Shown here piece after piece: positions 25,246-34,568 of a stretch of 64,000 bases of DNA; the first letter of the stretch is position 1; each line of letters begins with the position of its first letter. Where the stretch lies: NCBI GenBank assembly GCA_964462035.1, contig CAYXAP010000008.1:1-64000 (forward strand), written 5' to 3'. A program made the translations under genes and the position numbers. This DNA comes from UBA1660 sp964462035 (GTDB lineage: Bacteria; Myxococcota_A; Polyangia; Polyangiales; Houyiibacteriaceae). The notes below the pieces were generated by a model. The model had not been told where the DNA came from, did no database searches, and was given only the letters and a program-made list of their open reading frames with translations.

Positions 25246-26298
25246 CTAGCGGCGGCGCCGAATCCAGAAGAGCACGAGCGCGAGCGGCCACGCCGCCGCG
25301 CCGGGCGCTCCGTCCACGCGGCAATCACAGCCATCCGGCTCGGGCCCGGTGCTGGCGCCGAGGTCGGGCACCGGGTCGTTGGGGACCATGTTCGCGTCGT
25401 AGCGAGGCGGGACCTCGGCATCGGAGGGCTCACTCGTTCCCCCATCGGTGGGCGCGCCGCCGTCGTCGGCCACGCCACCATCGCCCGGGACGCCACCGTC
25501 CATGTCGCACATCGCGATCGGATCGAAGACGCATCCCGTCGGCTCGGTGCACGAGTCGGTGGTGCAGGGGTCGCCGTCGTCGCAGCTGTCGCCCGCCTCG
25601 ACGATGCCGTTGCCGCAGCTGTCGGCGAGCCCGAGCACGACATCGTCGATCGCCACCTGATCGTAGGCCATGCCGCCACCGCGATGGCTGACGACGAACC
25701 GGATCCCGACGGTCCCGTCGGCAGGCACCGGCGTCGCTGGCGTATAGATGGTCTCCAACGTCTCGGACGACCAGGCCGGCGACCCATCGGCGGCGACCGT
25801 TCCCGTGCAGTCGAGCTCCGTCGGGCTCTCGGCGACGCCCTCGACGGTGATCTCGACGCTCACGTCGGTCGCGCGTGCCTCGTCGTTGAGCTGCCAGCAC
25901 ACGTACTGGACCGTGAACGAGTCCAGCGCTGCTCCGGTGCCGTTGGTGAAGCGAGTCTCGAGCGCGCCGGGCGCCAGCTCGTTCATCGCGGGCTGAACGC
26001 CGAGCGCGGGGTTGGAGGCCTCGACCTCGAAGGCCCACACGCCAGCATCCGTGACCGAGAGCGCGTCGGTCCCCCGGGCGTAGCTGCCGGTGGTCGCGGT
26101 GTCACCGAACGCGAGGTCGCCCGCGCTGAGTCCGGTCACGATCCACGAGTCGCTGTCCAGCTGACCCGCGGCGGGATCGGGGGCGAAGCCGGAGCCGGCG
26201 AAGCCGTCGAAGGGTTCGCGCAGCGGGGCATCGACCAGCGCGGGCTGGGCGTGAGCGCTCGCGGCACACAGGAGAACGAAGGCGGAGAGGAAGCGCAC
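25246..26298 (-). CDS. Exported protein with MYXO-CTERM-like sorting tail
   Basis: A 350-aa exported protein: signal peptide (about 1-18, ending AHAQ), a lectin/jelly-roll-like strand-rich domain (about 22-230, containing DDVVLG), and a Cys-rich repeat (CGNGIVEAGDSCDDGDPC). An Asp/Gly/Pro-rich linker precedes the C-terminus. The end has a Cys-containing motif (GCDCR), a hydrophobic helix (WPLALVLFWI) and a final run of Arg, the layout of MYXO-CTERM sorting signals in myxobacteria. The start is GTG at 26298; the ATG 8 bases upstream is out of frame. It diverges from phoD. Probably surface-anchored; the domain's ligand is unknown. Confidence 0.75.
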   Translation of the reverse strand: MRFLSAFVLLCAASAHAQPALVDAPLREPFDGFAGSGFAPDPAAGQLDSDSWIVTGLSAGDLAFGDTATTGSYARGTDALSVTDAGVWAFEVEASNPALGVQPAMNELAPGALETRFTNGTGAALDSFTVQYVCWQLNDEARATDVSVEITVEGVAESPTELDCTGTVAADGSPAWSSETLETIYTPATPVPADGTVGIRFVVSHRGGGMAYDQVAIDDVVLGLADSCGNGIVEAGDSCDDGDPCTTDSCTEPTGCVFDPIAMCDMDGGVPGDGGVADDGGAPTDGGTSEPSDAEVPPRYDANMVPNDPVPDLGASTGPEPDGCDCRVDGAPGAAAWPLALVLFWIRRRR

Positions 26299-26457
26299 GG
26301 GCGCATGGTACCCGGTCGCGCGCCGGGTGGAACGCTCTTCCGGTCGCCGCGGTGACCGTTTGGTGACGACGGCGCGGCCGCGATGGTCCTTTCCATCAGG
26401 ACCGGCTATTCGCGGTGGGTGACCGACGGTGTGTGACTCGAACGAGCGAGGCTTGGA

Positions 26458-28110
26458 ATGGCGATGAATCGGCGAGATCTCCTGAAGAAGATGGGCTTGG
26501 CGGGTGTGGCCGTGGCGGCCGGCTGCGGGGACGATGACGACACGATGGCCCTCGATGCCGGCGTGGACGGGGCGATGCCCCCGGTCGACGCCGCCCAGGA
26601 CATGGGCCCGATCGACATGGGCCCGCCCGAGCCGACCGGCCCCTTCCGGCACGGGATCGCGAGCGGGGACCCGCTCTCCGATTCGGTGCTCCTCTGGACA
26701 CACATCACCACCGAGGACTCGAGCGCCGAGGTGGACTGGATGGTCGCGACCGACCCAGCCATGAGCGACGTGGTCGCGATGGGCTCGGTGACCACCGACG
26801 CGAACCGTGACTTCACGGTGAAGGTGGACGTGACCGGCCTCGAGCCGGCGACGACCTACTACTACCGCTTCGGCGGCGCCGGCACGATGTCCCGGGTCGG
26901 CCGGACGCGCACCGCACCCACCGGCAGCGTGGACCAGCTGCGCTTCGCCGTGATGAGCTGCTCGAGCTTCGACCACGGCTACTTCCACGCGTATCGGCAC
27001 ATCTCCGAGCGCGCCGACATCGACGCGGTGCTCCACCTCGGCGACTACATCTACGAGTACGGCCCAGGCGAGTACGGCGGCGTGCGCGAGGCGGACCCGC
27101 CCAACGAGATCGTGACCCTCGAGGACTACCGCCGGCGCTACGCCCAATACCGGCGGGACGGCGATCTGCAGGCGGCACATCAGCAGCACCCCTTCATCGT
27201 CGTGTGGGACGACCACGAGACGGCGAACAACAGCTACCGCGACGGGGCCCAGAACCACGACGCGGACGAGGGGAGCTGGGAGGAGCGGAAGGCCGCCGCG
27301 TTCCAGGCCTACGTCGAGTGGATGCCCATCCGCGAGACCGACACACCGCTGCAGATCTGGCGCTCCATCCAATACGGCGACTTGGTGGAGCTGCTGATGC
27401 TGGACACACGCATCTGGGGCCGTGACGAGGAAGCCTCGCAGGAGACCCGCACCGACCCCGAGCGCGACCTCCTCGGCGCGGACCAAGAGGCGTGGCTCGT
27501 CGACCGGCTGGAGAACGGCAGCGCCCAATGGAAGATCCTGGGCCAGCAGGTGATGTTCGGCCACTTCGAGAACGAGAGCGACGACGGCGTGTTCCGGCCG
27601 ATCAACCTCGACCAGTGGGACGGCTACGCCGCCGCCCGAAGTCGCATGCTCGACGTCTTCGAGACCGTGGACGACGTGATCGTGCTGACGGGCGACATCC
27701 ACTCCTCGTGGGTGATGGACCTGACGCCGGTGCCCCACACGGACGGCTACGACCCAGCCACCGGCGAGGGGGCCGTGGCAGTCGAGTTCGTCACGAGCTC
27801 GGTGACCTCGCCGGGCATCGTCGGCGTGATCGGCGACACCCTCTCGATGATCGCGATGGAGCAGAACTCGCACATCCACTACGTGAACCTCGGCCAGCGG
27901 GGCTACTTCGTCCTCGACCTGACCGCGGAGCGCGCGCAGGCCGACTACTTCCTGCTGGATGGCGTGCTCGTCGACGAAGGCGCGCAGGAGTGGGCCGTCT
28001 CCTACGAGGTGCCGACCGGCGTTCCGCACGCGAGCCCGACCAGCGGCCCGCTGCCGACTTCGAGCGACGCCCCCGAGCTCGCCCCGGACCCGCCGCCACG
28101 TCCGCTCTGA
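26458..28110 (+). CDS. phoD: PhoD-type alkaline phosphatase/phosphodiesterase
   Basis: A 550-aa exported metallophosphoesterase. A Tat signal (RRDLLKK, residues 5-11) ends at a lipobox-like AAGC (Cys at 23), followed by an acidic linker with DMGPIDMG. The PhoD N-terminal domain begins near FRHGIASGDP. Metal-site motifs are GDYIYEYGPG, VVWDDHETANN and LTGDIHSSW. It would release phosphate from phosphoesters outside the cytoplasm, and Tat export fits a metal loaded in the cytoplasm. The last about 35 residues are low complexity. No PhoB box is clear in the 159 bases upstream. Short lipoprotein gene follows 19 bases downstream. Confidence 0.9.
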   Translation: MAMNRRDLLKKMGLAGVAVAAGCGDDDDTMALDAGVDGAMPPVDAAQDMGPIDMGPPEPTGPFRHGIASGDPLSDSVLLWTHITTEDSSAEVDWMVATDPAMSDVVAMGSVTTDANRDFTVKVDVTGLEPATTYYYRFGGAGTMSRVGRTRTAPTGSVDQLRFAVMSCSSFDHGYFHAYRHISERADIDAVLHLGDYIYEYGPGEYGGVREADPPNEIVTLEDYRRRYAQYRRDGDLQAAHQQHPFIVVWDDHETANNSYRDGAQNHDADEGSWEERKAAAFQAYVEWMPIRETDTPLQIWRSIQYGDLVELLMLDTRIWGRDEEASQETRTDPERDLLGADQEAWLVDRLENGSAQWKILGQQVMFGHFENESDDGVFRPINLDQWDGYAAARSRMLDVFETVDDVIVLTGDIHSSWVMDLTPVPHTDGYDPATGEGAVAVEFVTSSVTSPGIVGVIGDTLSMIAMEQNSHIHYVNLGQRGYFVLDLTAERAQADYFLLDGVLVDEGAQEWAVSYEVPTGVPHASPTSGPLPTSSDAPELAPDPPPRPL

Positions 28111-28129
28111 ACGATGTAGAGTCCGACCC

Positions 28130-28522
28130 ATGCGCTGGATCCAGCTGAGCCTCGCCGCCGCCCTGCTCTTCGGTGGGTGTGGTGGCTCGAGCGACGACAC
28201 CGGAGAGACGGACGACACGTCCGAGGAAACCACGGGCGACGAGGTGAGCGACGCCCCGGTCCCGCCGATGCAGACGGTCGAGCCACCGCCGGGCGGTGAG
28301 CCGAGCGTGAACCCGAGCGCGGGCGGCTGCCGATCCTCCAGCGACTGCGCGCAGGGGGAGATCTGCGCGGGCGAGGAAGGCTGCGACCAGGTCTGGACCT
28401 GTCAGCCCGCTCGGGCATGCACCCGGGATCTGGCCACCTATTGCAGCTGCGGCGGTGAAACGGTCCAGGGGTCGGGCTCCTGTCCGCCGGAGCCCTACGC
28501 TCACCGCGGCCCCTGCGAATAG
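28130..28522 (+). CDS. Small Cys-rich lipoprotein
   Basis: A 130-aa predicted lipoprotein: signal peptide with lipobox FGGC (Cys at 17), an acidic Thr/Asp/Glu linker (about 22-50), and a C-terminal Cys-rich domain with ten Cys (about 68-128; motifs SSDCAQGEICAGEEGC, CSCGG). The even number of Cys suggests disulfides in the periplasm or outside. It follows phoD by 19 bases and may be in its operon. No catalytic residues are apparent. Similar 'C-x-S-S-x-D-C' domains are common in myxobacterial lipoproteins; the function is unknown. Confidence 0.75.
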   Translation: MRWIQLSLAAALLFGGCGGSSDDTGETDDTSEETTGDEVSDAPVPPMQTVEPPPGGEPSVNPSAGGCRSSSDCAQGEICAGEEGCDQVWTCQPARACTRDLATYCSCGGETVQGSGSCPPEPYAHRGPCE

Positions 28523-28560
28523 CCGCCGACGTTGCGGACCCGGCGTTGCCGACCCACACA

Positions 28561-29091
28561 GTGCGGGTGGGCCGCGTCCTCCTCGTTCTCTTCACCGTCG
28601 TTCCTCTGGTCGAGCTCTATCTCTTGATGTGGCTCGGCGGGCTCATGGGCTTCTGGCCCACGGTCGGCCTGGTGCTGCTCACGGGTGTGATCGGCGCGAC
28701 GCTCGCCAAGCTGGAGGGCCTGCGGGTGTTGGGCCAGTGGCAGAGCGCGATGGCGGAGGGCCGGGTCCCCGAGGCAGGGGTGCTGGACGGTCTGCTCGTG
28801 CTGGTGGGCGGCATCTTCCTGGTGACCCCCGGCATCCTCACCGACATCGTCGGCTTCTCGCTGCTCCTGCCGCCGACCCGGAAGCTCGTCGCCGGCTTCC
28901 TCCGCAAGCGCGTCGAGGCGGGTATCCAGAAGGGAAGCGTCCACGTCCAGATGGGCGGGTTCGGGACCGCCCCACCCTTCGGCGGCTTCGGTCCGCGCCC
29001 GCCCCGCGGCGGCGGCTCGGTCATCGACGTCGAGGGCCGCGACGTGACCGACGAGGCGACCTCCAAGCCCCGGCTGCCCGAAGCCGACTGA
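28561..29091 (+). CDS. fxsA: FxsA family membrane protein
   Basis: A 176-aa inner-membrane protein of the FxsA family. It has an N-terminal helix (LLVLFTVVPLVELYLL), a second helix pair (about 30-50 and 80-105) with the family's GLLVLVGGIFLVTPGILTD signature, and a Gly/Pro-rich cytoplasmic tail. E. coli FxsA overexpression relieves phage T7 exclusion; its normal role is unclear. The start is uncertain among TTG 28546, GTG 28561 and GTG 28567; GTG 28561 is used because relatives begin a few residues before the first helix. It is 38 bases after the small lipoprotein gene and 79 bases before the aminopeptidase gene. Confidence 0.85.
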   Translation: MRVGRVLLVLFTVVPLVELYLLMWLGGLMGFWPTVGLVLLTGVIGATLAKLEGLRVLGQWQSAMAEGRVPEAGVLDGLLVLVGGIFLVTPGILTDIVGFSLLLPPTRKLVAGFLRKRVEAGIQKGSVHVQMGGFGTAPPFGGFGPRPPRGGGSVIDVEGRDVTDEATSKPRLPEAD

Positions 29092-29170
29092 GCGCTTCAC
29101 TTTTCCGCCGAGCCCGCAATCTCGCCCCCACGGTTCCGATCGAGCGCCGGTTGCGTTATCGCTCGGCCCC

Positions 29171-31897
29171 ATGACGAACCGATGGACTCCCCTCCTCGCG
29201 CTCGCCCTCGCCTGCGGTGGCACGCCCGAAGGCCAGCGCCCGACGACGGTCGCGCCGGCCGAACCCACCGACGAAGGCCCGATCCTGGTGGCGGAAGGCG
29301 AAGCCCCGACCGGCCAGCTCCCCGAAGGTGTGAGCCCGCTGAGCTACGCGCTCGCGCTCACCGCGGACCCGAGCCAGGACAGCTTCTCGGGCACCACCGA
29401 CATCCGGGTGAGCCTCGAGGGTGCGCAGCAACACATCTGGCTCCACGGCAAGGACCTGCAGGTCACGGCCGTCACCATCACCCCCGACGGCGGCGAGCCC
29501 ATCGCCGGCACCTTCGAGCAGGTCGACGACGAGGGCACCGCCATCGTCCGCTTCGAGGCCCCCGTCCACGCGGGCGAGGCCGACCTGCACTTCGAGTACA
29601 CCGCGCCCTTCAACCGCGCGCTCCACGGTCTCTACAAGGTGACCGAGGGTGACGAGGACTACGCCTTCACCCAGTTCGAAGCCACCAGCGCGCGACTGGT
29701 CTTCCCCGGCTTCGACGAGCCCCGCTTCAAGACGCCCTTCACTGCGAAGCTGACCGTCCGCAAGGACGACGAGGCCATCTTCAGCACGCCGGCGACCGGC
29801 ACCGAAGAAGCCGGCGAGATGAAGACGGTGACCTTTGCCGCCTCTCGCCCCATCCCGACCTATCTGCTGGCCATCGCCATCGGACCGCTCGACGTGGTCG
29901 AGCACGAGGCGCTCCCGGCCAACGACGTGCGCGAGGAGCCGCTCGCCTTCCGCGGCGTCGCCGCGAAGGGCAAGGGCGAGCGCCTCGCGTACGCGCTCGA
30001 GCACACCGGCGCGATCCTGACCGCCCTGGAGAGCTACTTCGGGATCCCCTTCCCCTATCAGAAGCTCGACATCGTCGCGGTGCCCGACTTCGGCGCCGGC
30101 GCGATGGAGAACGTCGGGCTGATCACCTTCCGTGAGACCTTGCTGCTGCTCGACGAGAACGCCCCCGAGCGGCAGAAGCGCGCCTACGCCTACGTGATGG
30201 CACACGAGCTCGCGCACCAGTGGTTCGGCAACCTGGTCACCCTCGCGTGGTGGGACGACCTCTGGCTCAACGAGGCCTTCGCCACCTGGATGGGCTTCAA
30301 GGCCACCGCCGCGGTCTACCCCGACTACCACGCGGACCTGACGCTGCTGCAGTCGGTCCACTCGGCGATGCACACGGACTCGATGGTGACCGCCCGACAG
30401 ATCCGACAACCGATCGAGAGCAACCACGACATCCGCAACGCCTTCGACTCGATCACCTATCGCAAGGGCGGCGGCGTGCTCTCGATGTTCGAGGCGTGGC
30501 TCGGTGAGGAGACCTTCCGCAACGGCGTACGCGCGTACCTGCGGGCCAACGCCGATGGCACCGCCACCTACGAGGACCTGCTCGGGATGCTGGACGCCGC
30601 CGCGGACGACAAGGAGGTCGCGGGGCCCTTTGCGACCTTCCTGCTCCAGCCGGGCTTGCCCTTCCTCTCCTTCGCGGTCGACTGCGACGGCGACACGCCG
30701 ACGGTCGGCATCACCCAGCAGCGCTACCTCCCGGTCGGCTCCACCGGGTCCACCGACCAGACCTGGCAGCTGCCGGTCTGCGCGCGTTACGGAACCGAGG
30801 GCGGCGACGACAACCTCGCCTGCACGCTCGTGCGCGAGAACGAGGCGACGCTCCCGCTGGAGGCCTGCCCCTCGTGGCTGATGCCGAACGCCGGGGGCTC
30901 CGGTTACCTGCGCTTCGCGATGGACGCGGCGGACCTCGAGAAGCTCCGGGACGCGGGCTGGGAGCACCTGACCGATCGCGAGAAGGTCGCCTTCGCCGAC
31001 AGCCTGGTCGGCGCGTTCCAAAACGGCTCGCTCCCCGCCGCTGGCTTCTACACCGCGATGCAGCCGCTGGCGCGCTCGGAGATTCGACCCGTGGCCACCG
31101 CGCCCATCGGCTCACTGCACTTCGCGGTCGAGCACCTGGTCCCCGAAGCGAACCAGGCAGCCGTGCGCACCTACGCCAAGCGGCTCTACACCCCGGCCTA
31201 CCGCCGACTGCGCTTCCGCCCGCGCGGCAACGAAGACGGCGAGCAGGCGCTCTTGCGCGCCTCGGTGGTCGACGCGCTCGCCATGATCGGCGAGGACCGC
31301 GGCGTTCGCCGCGAGGCCGCGCGAGCGGCCCAGCGCTACCTCGGCTACGGCCGGCGCGGCGATGGAGAGGTGCACCCGGACGCTCTCGACTCCAACCTGG
31401 TCGGTGTGTCGCTGGCGGTCGCCATCCAGGATGGCGACGCGGCCTTCTTCGACCACGTGCTGAACCTCTTCGTGAACGCCGACGACGCGCTCCTGCGCGC
31501 CCAGCTGCTCTCGGCGCTGGCCCACACCAAGGACCCCGAGCTCGCTGCGCGCGTACGGGCACTGGCCCTCGACGAGCGGCTCCGCCTGAACGAGGTCACG
31601 ACGCCGCTCCGGGTGCAGATGGGCATGCCCGAGACCCGCGAGCCGACCTGGATCTGGGCGAAGGAACACTTCGAGGAGCTGCGCAATCGGCTCGAGGACG
31701 GCGCCGGTCGGCTGCCGCGACTCGGCGGGGCGTTCTGCAGCGCCGAGAAGGCCGACGAGGTCGAGGCGTTCTTCCGCCAGCGAGCCGAAGCGCTTCCGGG
31801 CGGTCCACGCACCCTGGCCAACACCCTCGAGCAGATTCGCCTCTGCGCGGCACGCGTCGAGACCCACCGCGAGAGCGCGGTCGACTTCTTCGACTGA
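29171..31897 (+). CDS. M1 family aminopeptidase, exported lipoprotein
   Basis: A 908-aa zinc aminopeptidase with a short lipoprotein signal (Cys at about 15, LALAC). The substrate-specificity loop GAMEN is at 310-314. The zinc motif HELAH is at 345-349 and its third ligand Glu at 368 (LWLNEAF), the correct 18-residue spacing. The C-terminal ERAP1-type helical domain follows (about 530-900). It removes N-terminal amino acids from peptides; the signal suggests action outside the cytoplasm, unlike PepN. It opens a run of exported proteins (SodC, two FKBP isomerases) on the same strand. Length is close to the family's 850-900 residues. Confidence 0.92.
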   Translation: MTNRWTPLLALALACGGTPEGQRPTTVAPAEPTDEGPILVAEGEAPTGQLPEGVSPLSYALALTADPSQDSFSGTTDIRVSLEGAQQHIWLHGKDLQVTAVTITPDGGEPIAGTFEQVDDEGTAIVRFEAPVHAGEADLHFEYTAPFNRALHGLYKVTEGDEDYAFTQFEATSARLVFPGFDEPRFKTPFTAKLTVRKDDEAIFSTPATGTEEAGEMKTVTFAASRPIPTYLLAIAIGPLDVVEHEALPANDVREEPLAFRGVAAKGKGERLAYALEHTGAILTALESYFGIPFPYQKLDIVAVPDFGAGAMENVGLITFRETLLLLDENAPERQKRAYAYVMAHELAHQWFGNLVTLAWWDDLWLNEAFATWMGFKATAAVYPDYHADLTLLQSVHSAMHTDSMVTARQIRQPIESNHDIRNAFDSITYRKGGGVLSMFEAWLGEETFRNGVRAYLRANADGTATYEDLLGMLDAAADDKEVAGPFATFLLQPGLPFLSFAVDCDGDTPTVGITQQRYLPVGSTGSTDQTWQLPVCARYGTEGGDDNLACTLVRENEATLPLEACPSWLMPNAGGSGYLRFAMDAADLEKLRDAGWEHLTDREKVAFADSLVGAFQNGSLPAAGFYTAMQPLARSEIRPVATAPIGSLHFAVEHLVPEANQAAVRTYAKRLYTPAYRRLRFRPRGNEDGEQALLRASVVDALAMIGEDRGVRREAARAAQRYLGYGRRGDGEVHPDALDSNLVGVSLAVAIQDGDAAFFDHVLNLFVNADDALLRAQLLSALAHTKDPELAARVRALALDERLRLNEVTTPLRVQMGMPETREPTWIWAKEHFEELRNRLEDGAGRLPRLGGAFCSAEKADEVEAFFRQRAEALPGGPRTLANTLEQIRLCAARVETHRESAVDFFD

Positions 31898-31958
31898 CGG
31901 CCTTGCGACCCGAGCGATTTTCCCCATGTCGGTATCGGCAAGAGCGAGAGGACACGAG

Positions 31959-32702
31959 ATGAACCGAGCACGATGGATGATCCTGCTGGCCGCCCTGGCG
32001 GTCGGCTGTGGAACCGATCCCGCCGGCGATGGCGGCGACGACGAGACCACCACCGGTGACGAGACCGAGACCGAGACCAACGTGGAGGTGGTCCGTGAGG
32101 ATCCGGTCCCCACGGCGGACGTCGGCGCGCGCGCCGTCGCCGAGATGGCGCCGACCGAGGGCAACTCGGTGTCCGGCACCGTGGTCTTCATGCAGGGTGA
32201 CGATGGCCTGCAGGTCAGCGTGGATCTGACCGGACTCGAGGCCGGCACCTCCCACGGCTTCCACGTCCACGAGACCGGCGACTGCTCCGCCGCAGACGGG
32301 ACCAGCGCCGGTGGGCACTACAACCCGGAGGGCCACGACCATGCGCTGCCGGACGCCGCGACTCGCCACGCCGGTGACATGGGCAACGTCACCGCCGACG
32401 ACGACGGCAAGGTCCAGACCACGCTGGAGTTCAGCAACATCACCATCGGCGGCCCGAACCCGATCGAGGGGCGGGCGGTGATCCTCCACGCCAGCCCGGA
32501 CGACGGAGGTCAGCCGACGGGCAACGCCGGCGCCCGGATCGCCTGCGGCGTCATCACCCTGGAGGGCGAGACCACCGCGGCGCCCACCGCCGAACCCGAG
32601 ACGGCCGCCGCGCCCGCGCCTGCACCCGCGGCGGCGCCGGCCGCGCCCGCCCGGCGTTCCCGCGCCGCTGCCGGTGCGGAAGAGGACGAGATGGCTCCCT
32701 GA
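31959..32702 (+). CDS. sodC: Cu/Zn superoxide dismutase lipoprotein
   Basis: A 247-aa exported superoxide dismutase. A lipoprotein signal (lipobox AVGC, Cys at 16) and an acidic Thr/Glu linker precede the SodC domain (about 60-200). Metal ligands are visible: HGFHVH (copper), GGHYNPEGHDHALP and RHAGDMGN (bridging His, zinc His and Asp) and ILHASPDD (last copper His). The disulfide pair is the Cys of GDCSA with that of IACGVI, and the active-site Arg is in NAGARIAC. The last about 50 residues are an Ala/Pro/Glu-rich tail ending in an Arg cluster, not part of the enzyme. ATG at 31959 follows a GAGAGG site; the Met 11 codons upstream would spoil the signal. Confidence 0.92.
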   Translation: MNRARWMILLAALAVGCGTDPAGDGGDDETTTGDETETETNVEVVREDPVPTADVGARAVAEMAPTEGNSVSGTVVFMQGDDGLQVSVDLTGLEAGTSHGFHVHETGDCSAADGTSAGGHYNPEGHDHALPDAATRHAGDMGNVTADDDGKVQTTLEFSNITIGGPNPIEGRAVILHASPDDGGQPTGNAGARIACGVITLEGETTAAPTAEPETAAAPAPAPAAAPAAPARRSRAAAGAEEDEMAP

Positions 32703-32791
32703 GCCGATCGCGACGATCCCATGCGCCCGAGTCGGTCTTCTGGCTCGGGCGCTCTTGCGTCGGCTCCACCTCACGCAGTACACGCCCCCGC

Positions 32792-33358
32792 ATGACCAAG
32801 AACGCCGCACTCCTCGCTCTCGCCTTCGCCACCGCCTGTGGCGGCGGCTCCGACACCGAGGCCGAGGATCCGATCGAGGTCTCGGAGGGCGGTGAGGCGG
32901 AAGACCCGATGGTGGCCGATGACACCGCGACCCTCGAGGACGACTGCCGCACCGAAGCCGAGATCGCGCCGGTGGCCGAGGGGGACTCGATCCCCGCACC
33001 GCCCGACGTCGCGGCGCCACCGGCCGACGCGGAGGTCACCGAGTCCGGCCTGGCCAGCAAGCGCCTGATCCGCGGCTGCGGGACCGAGCACCCGACCGAG
33101 AGCAGCCGCGTGACGGTCCATTACACCGGCTGGACCACCGACGGCGCGATGTTCGACAGCTCGGTCACCCGGGGGAGCGAGGCGACCTTCCCGCTCAGTG
33201 GGGTGATCCCGGGCTGGACCGAGGGCGTGCAGCTCATGACCGTCGGCGAGAAGCGCCGCTTCTGGATCCCGGGTGACCTCGCCTACGGCGACAACCCACG
33301 GCCGGGCGCTCCCGCCGGCATGCTCGTCTTCGACGTCGACCTGATGGCCATCCAGTAA
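32792..33358 (+). CDS. FKBP-type peptidyl-prolyl isomerase lipoprotein
   Basis: A 188-aa exported proline isomerase: lipoprotein signal with lipobox ATAC (Cys at 16), an acidic linker, and one FKBP domain (about 80-188). Domain landmarks are VTVHYTGWTTDG, MFDSSVTRG, FPLSGVIPGWTEGVQLM and a final strand GMLVFDVDLM. The linker 'DVAAPPADAEVTESGLASK' recurs in the next gene, showing recent shared ancestry. It should assist folding of exported proteins. It lies 89 bases after sodC and 65 bases before the two-domain FKBP gene. Confidence 0.9.
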   Translation: MTKNAALLALAFATACGGGSDTEAEDPIEVSEGGEAEDPMVADDTATLEDDCRTEAEIAPVAEGDSIPAPPDVAAPPADAEVTESGLASKRLIRGCGTEHPTESSRVTVHYTGWTTDGAMFDSSVTRGSEATFPLSGVIPGWTEGVQLMTVGEKRRFWIPGDLAYGDNPRPGAPAGMLVFDVDLMAIQ

Positions 33359-33423
33359 CCGAGCGCACCCCCTTCGTGCGCCCTCCACTTGCCGGGTCGG
33401 CCCACCCGCTGTAGGGCGAGGCC

Positions 33424-34326
<903 letters not shown>

Positions 34327-34329
<3 letters not shown>

Positions 34330-34408
34330 TTGGGGGTCTTTTGAAAAAGACCCCGGCTCGTCGGGAGTGAATCCCTCCTCACCTCCCCAAAAACCTGAAG
34401 GTCTCGCG
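34327..34408. repeat. Intergenic hairpin element, copy 1
   Basis: An 82-base stretch that begins with the stop codon of the FKBP gene. It carries an 8-bp stem GGGGTCTT/AAGACCCC at 34333-34354 (6-base loop) and then CCGGCTCGTCGGGAGTGAAT and CTCCTCACCTCCCC. The same sequence recurs at 34451-34533 with only about three differences. The hairpin probably ends transcription of the FKBP gene; the trailing conserved part is longer than a terminator needs. Confidence 0.9.
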
Positions 34409-34450
34409 CGGAGCGCTCGGTGCGTCCTCGCGTTGCTCGTCCTCCGGCTC

Positions 34451-34533
34451 TAGTTGGGGGGTCTTTCGAAAAAGACCCCGGCTCGTCGGGAGTGAATCCC
34501 TCCTCACCTCCCCAAAAAGCTGAAGGTCTCGCG
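34451..34533. repeat. Intergenic hairpin element, copy 2
   Basis: The second copy of the element, 124 bases downstream of the first, with the same stem at 34458-34479 and the same trailing sequence. It also begins with TAG, although no gene ends there now, so the copy may mark the end of a lost gene or a duplicated terminator. It lies 35 bases beyond the stop of the minus-strand M48 protease gene and could terminate it as well. Confidence 0.9.
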
Positions 34534-34568
34534 ACACTCGGACTCCCTGCTGGCACGAGGCACGACTC

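Noticed and set aside
26299..28233. Minus-strand open frame of more than 600 codons upstream of the MYXO-CTERM gene
   Set aside because: It is the antisense of phoD, and the translation is His/Val/Arg-rich shadow sequence. The signal peptide at 26298 is the real start.
29156..31021. Minus-strand open frame of 621 codons antisense to the M1 aminopeptidase
   Set aside because: The plus strand has intact GAMEN and HExxH motifs; the minus frame is a shadow.
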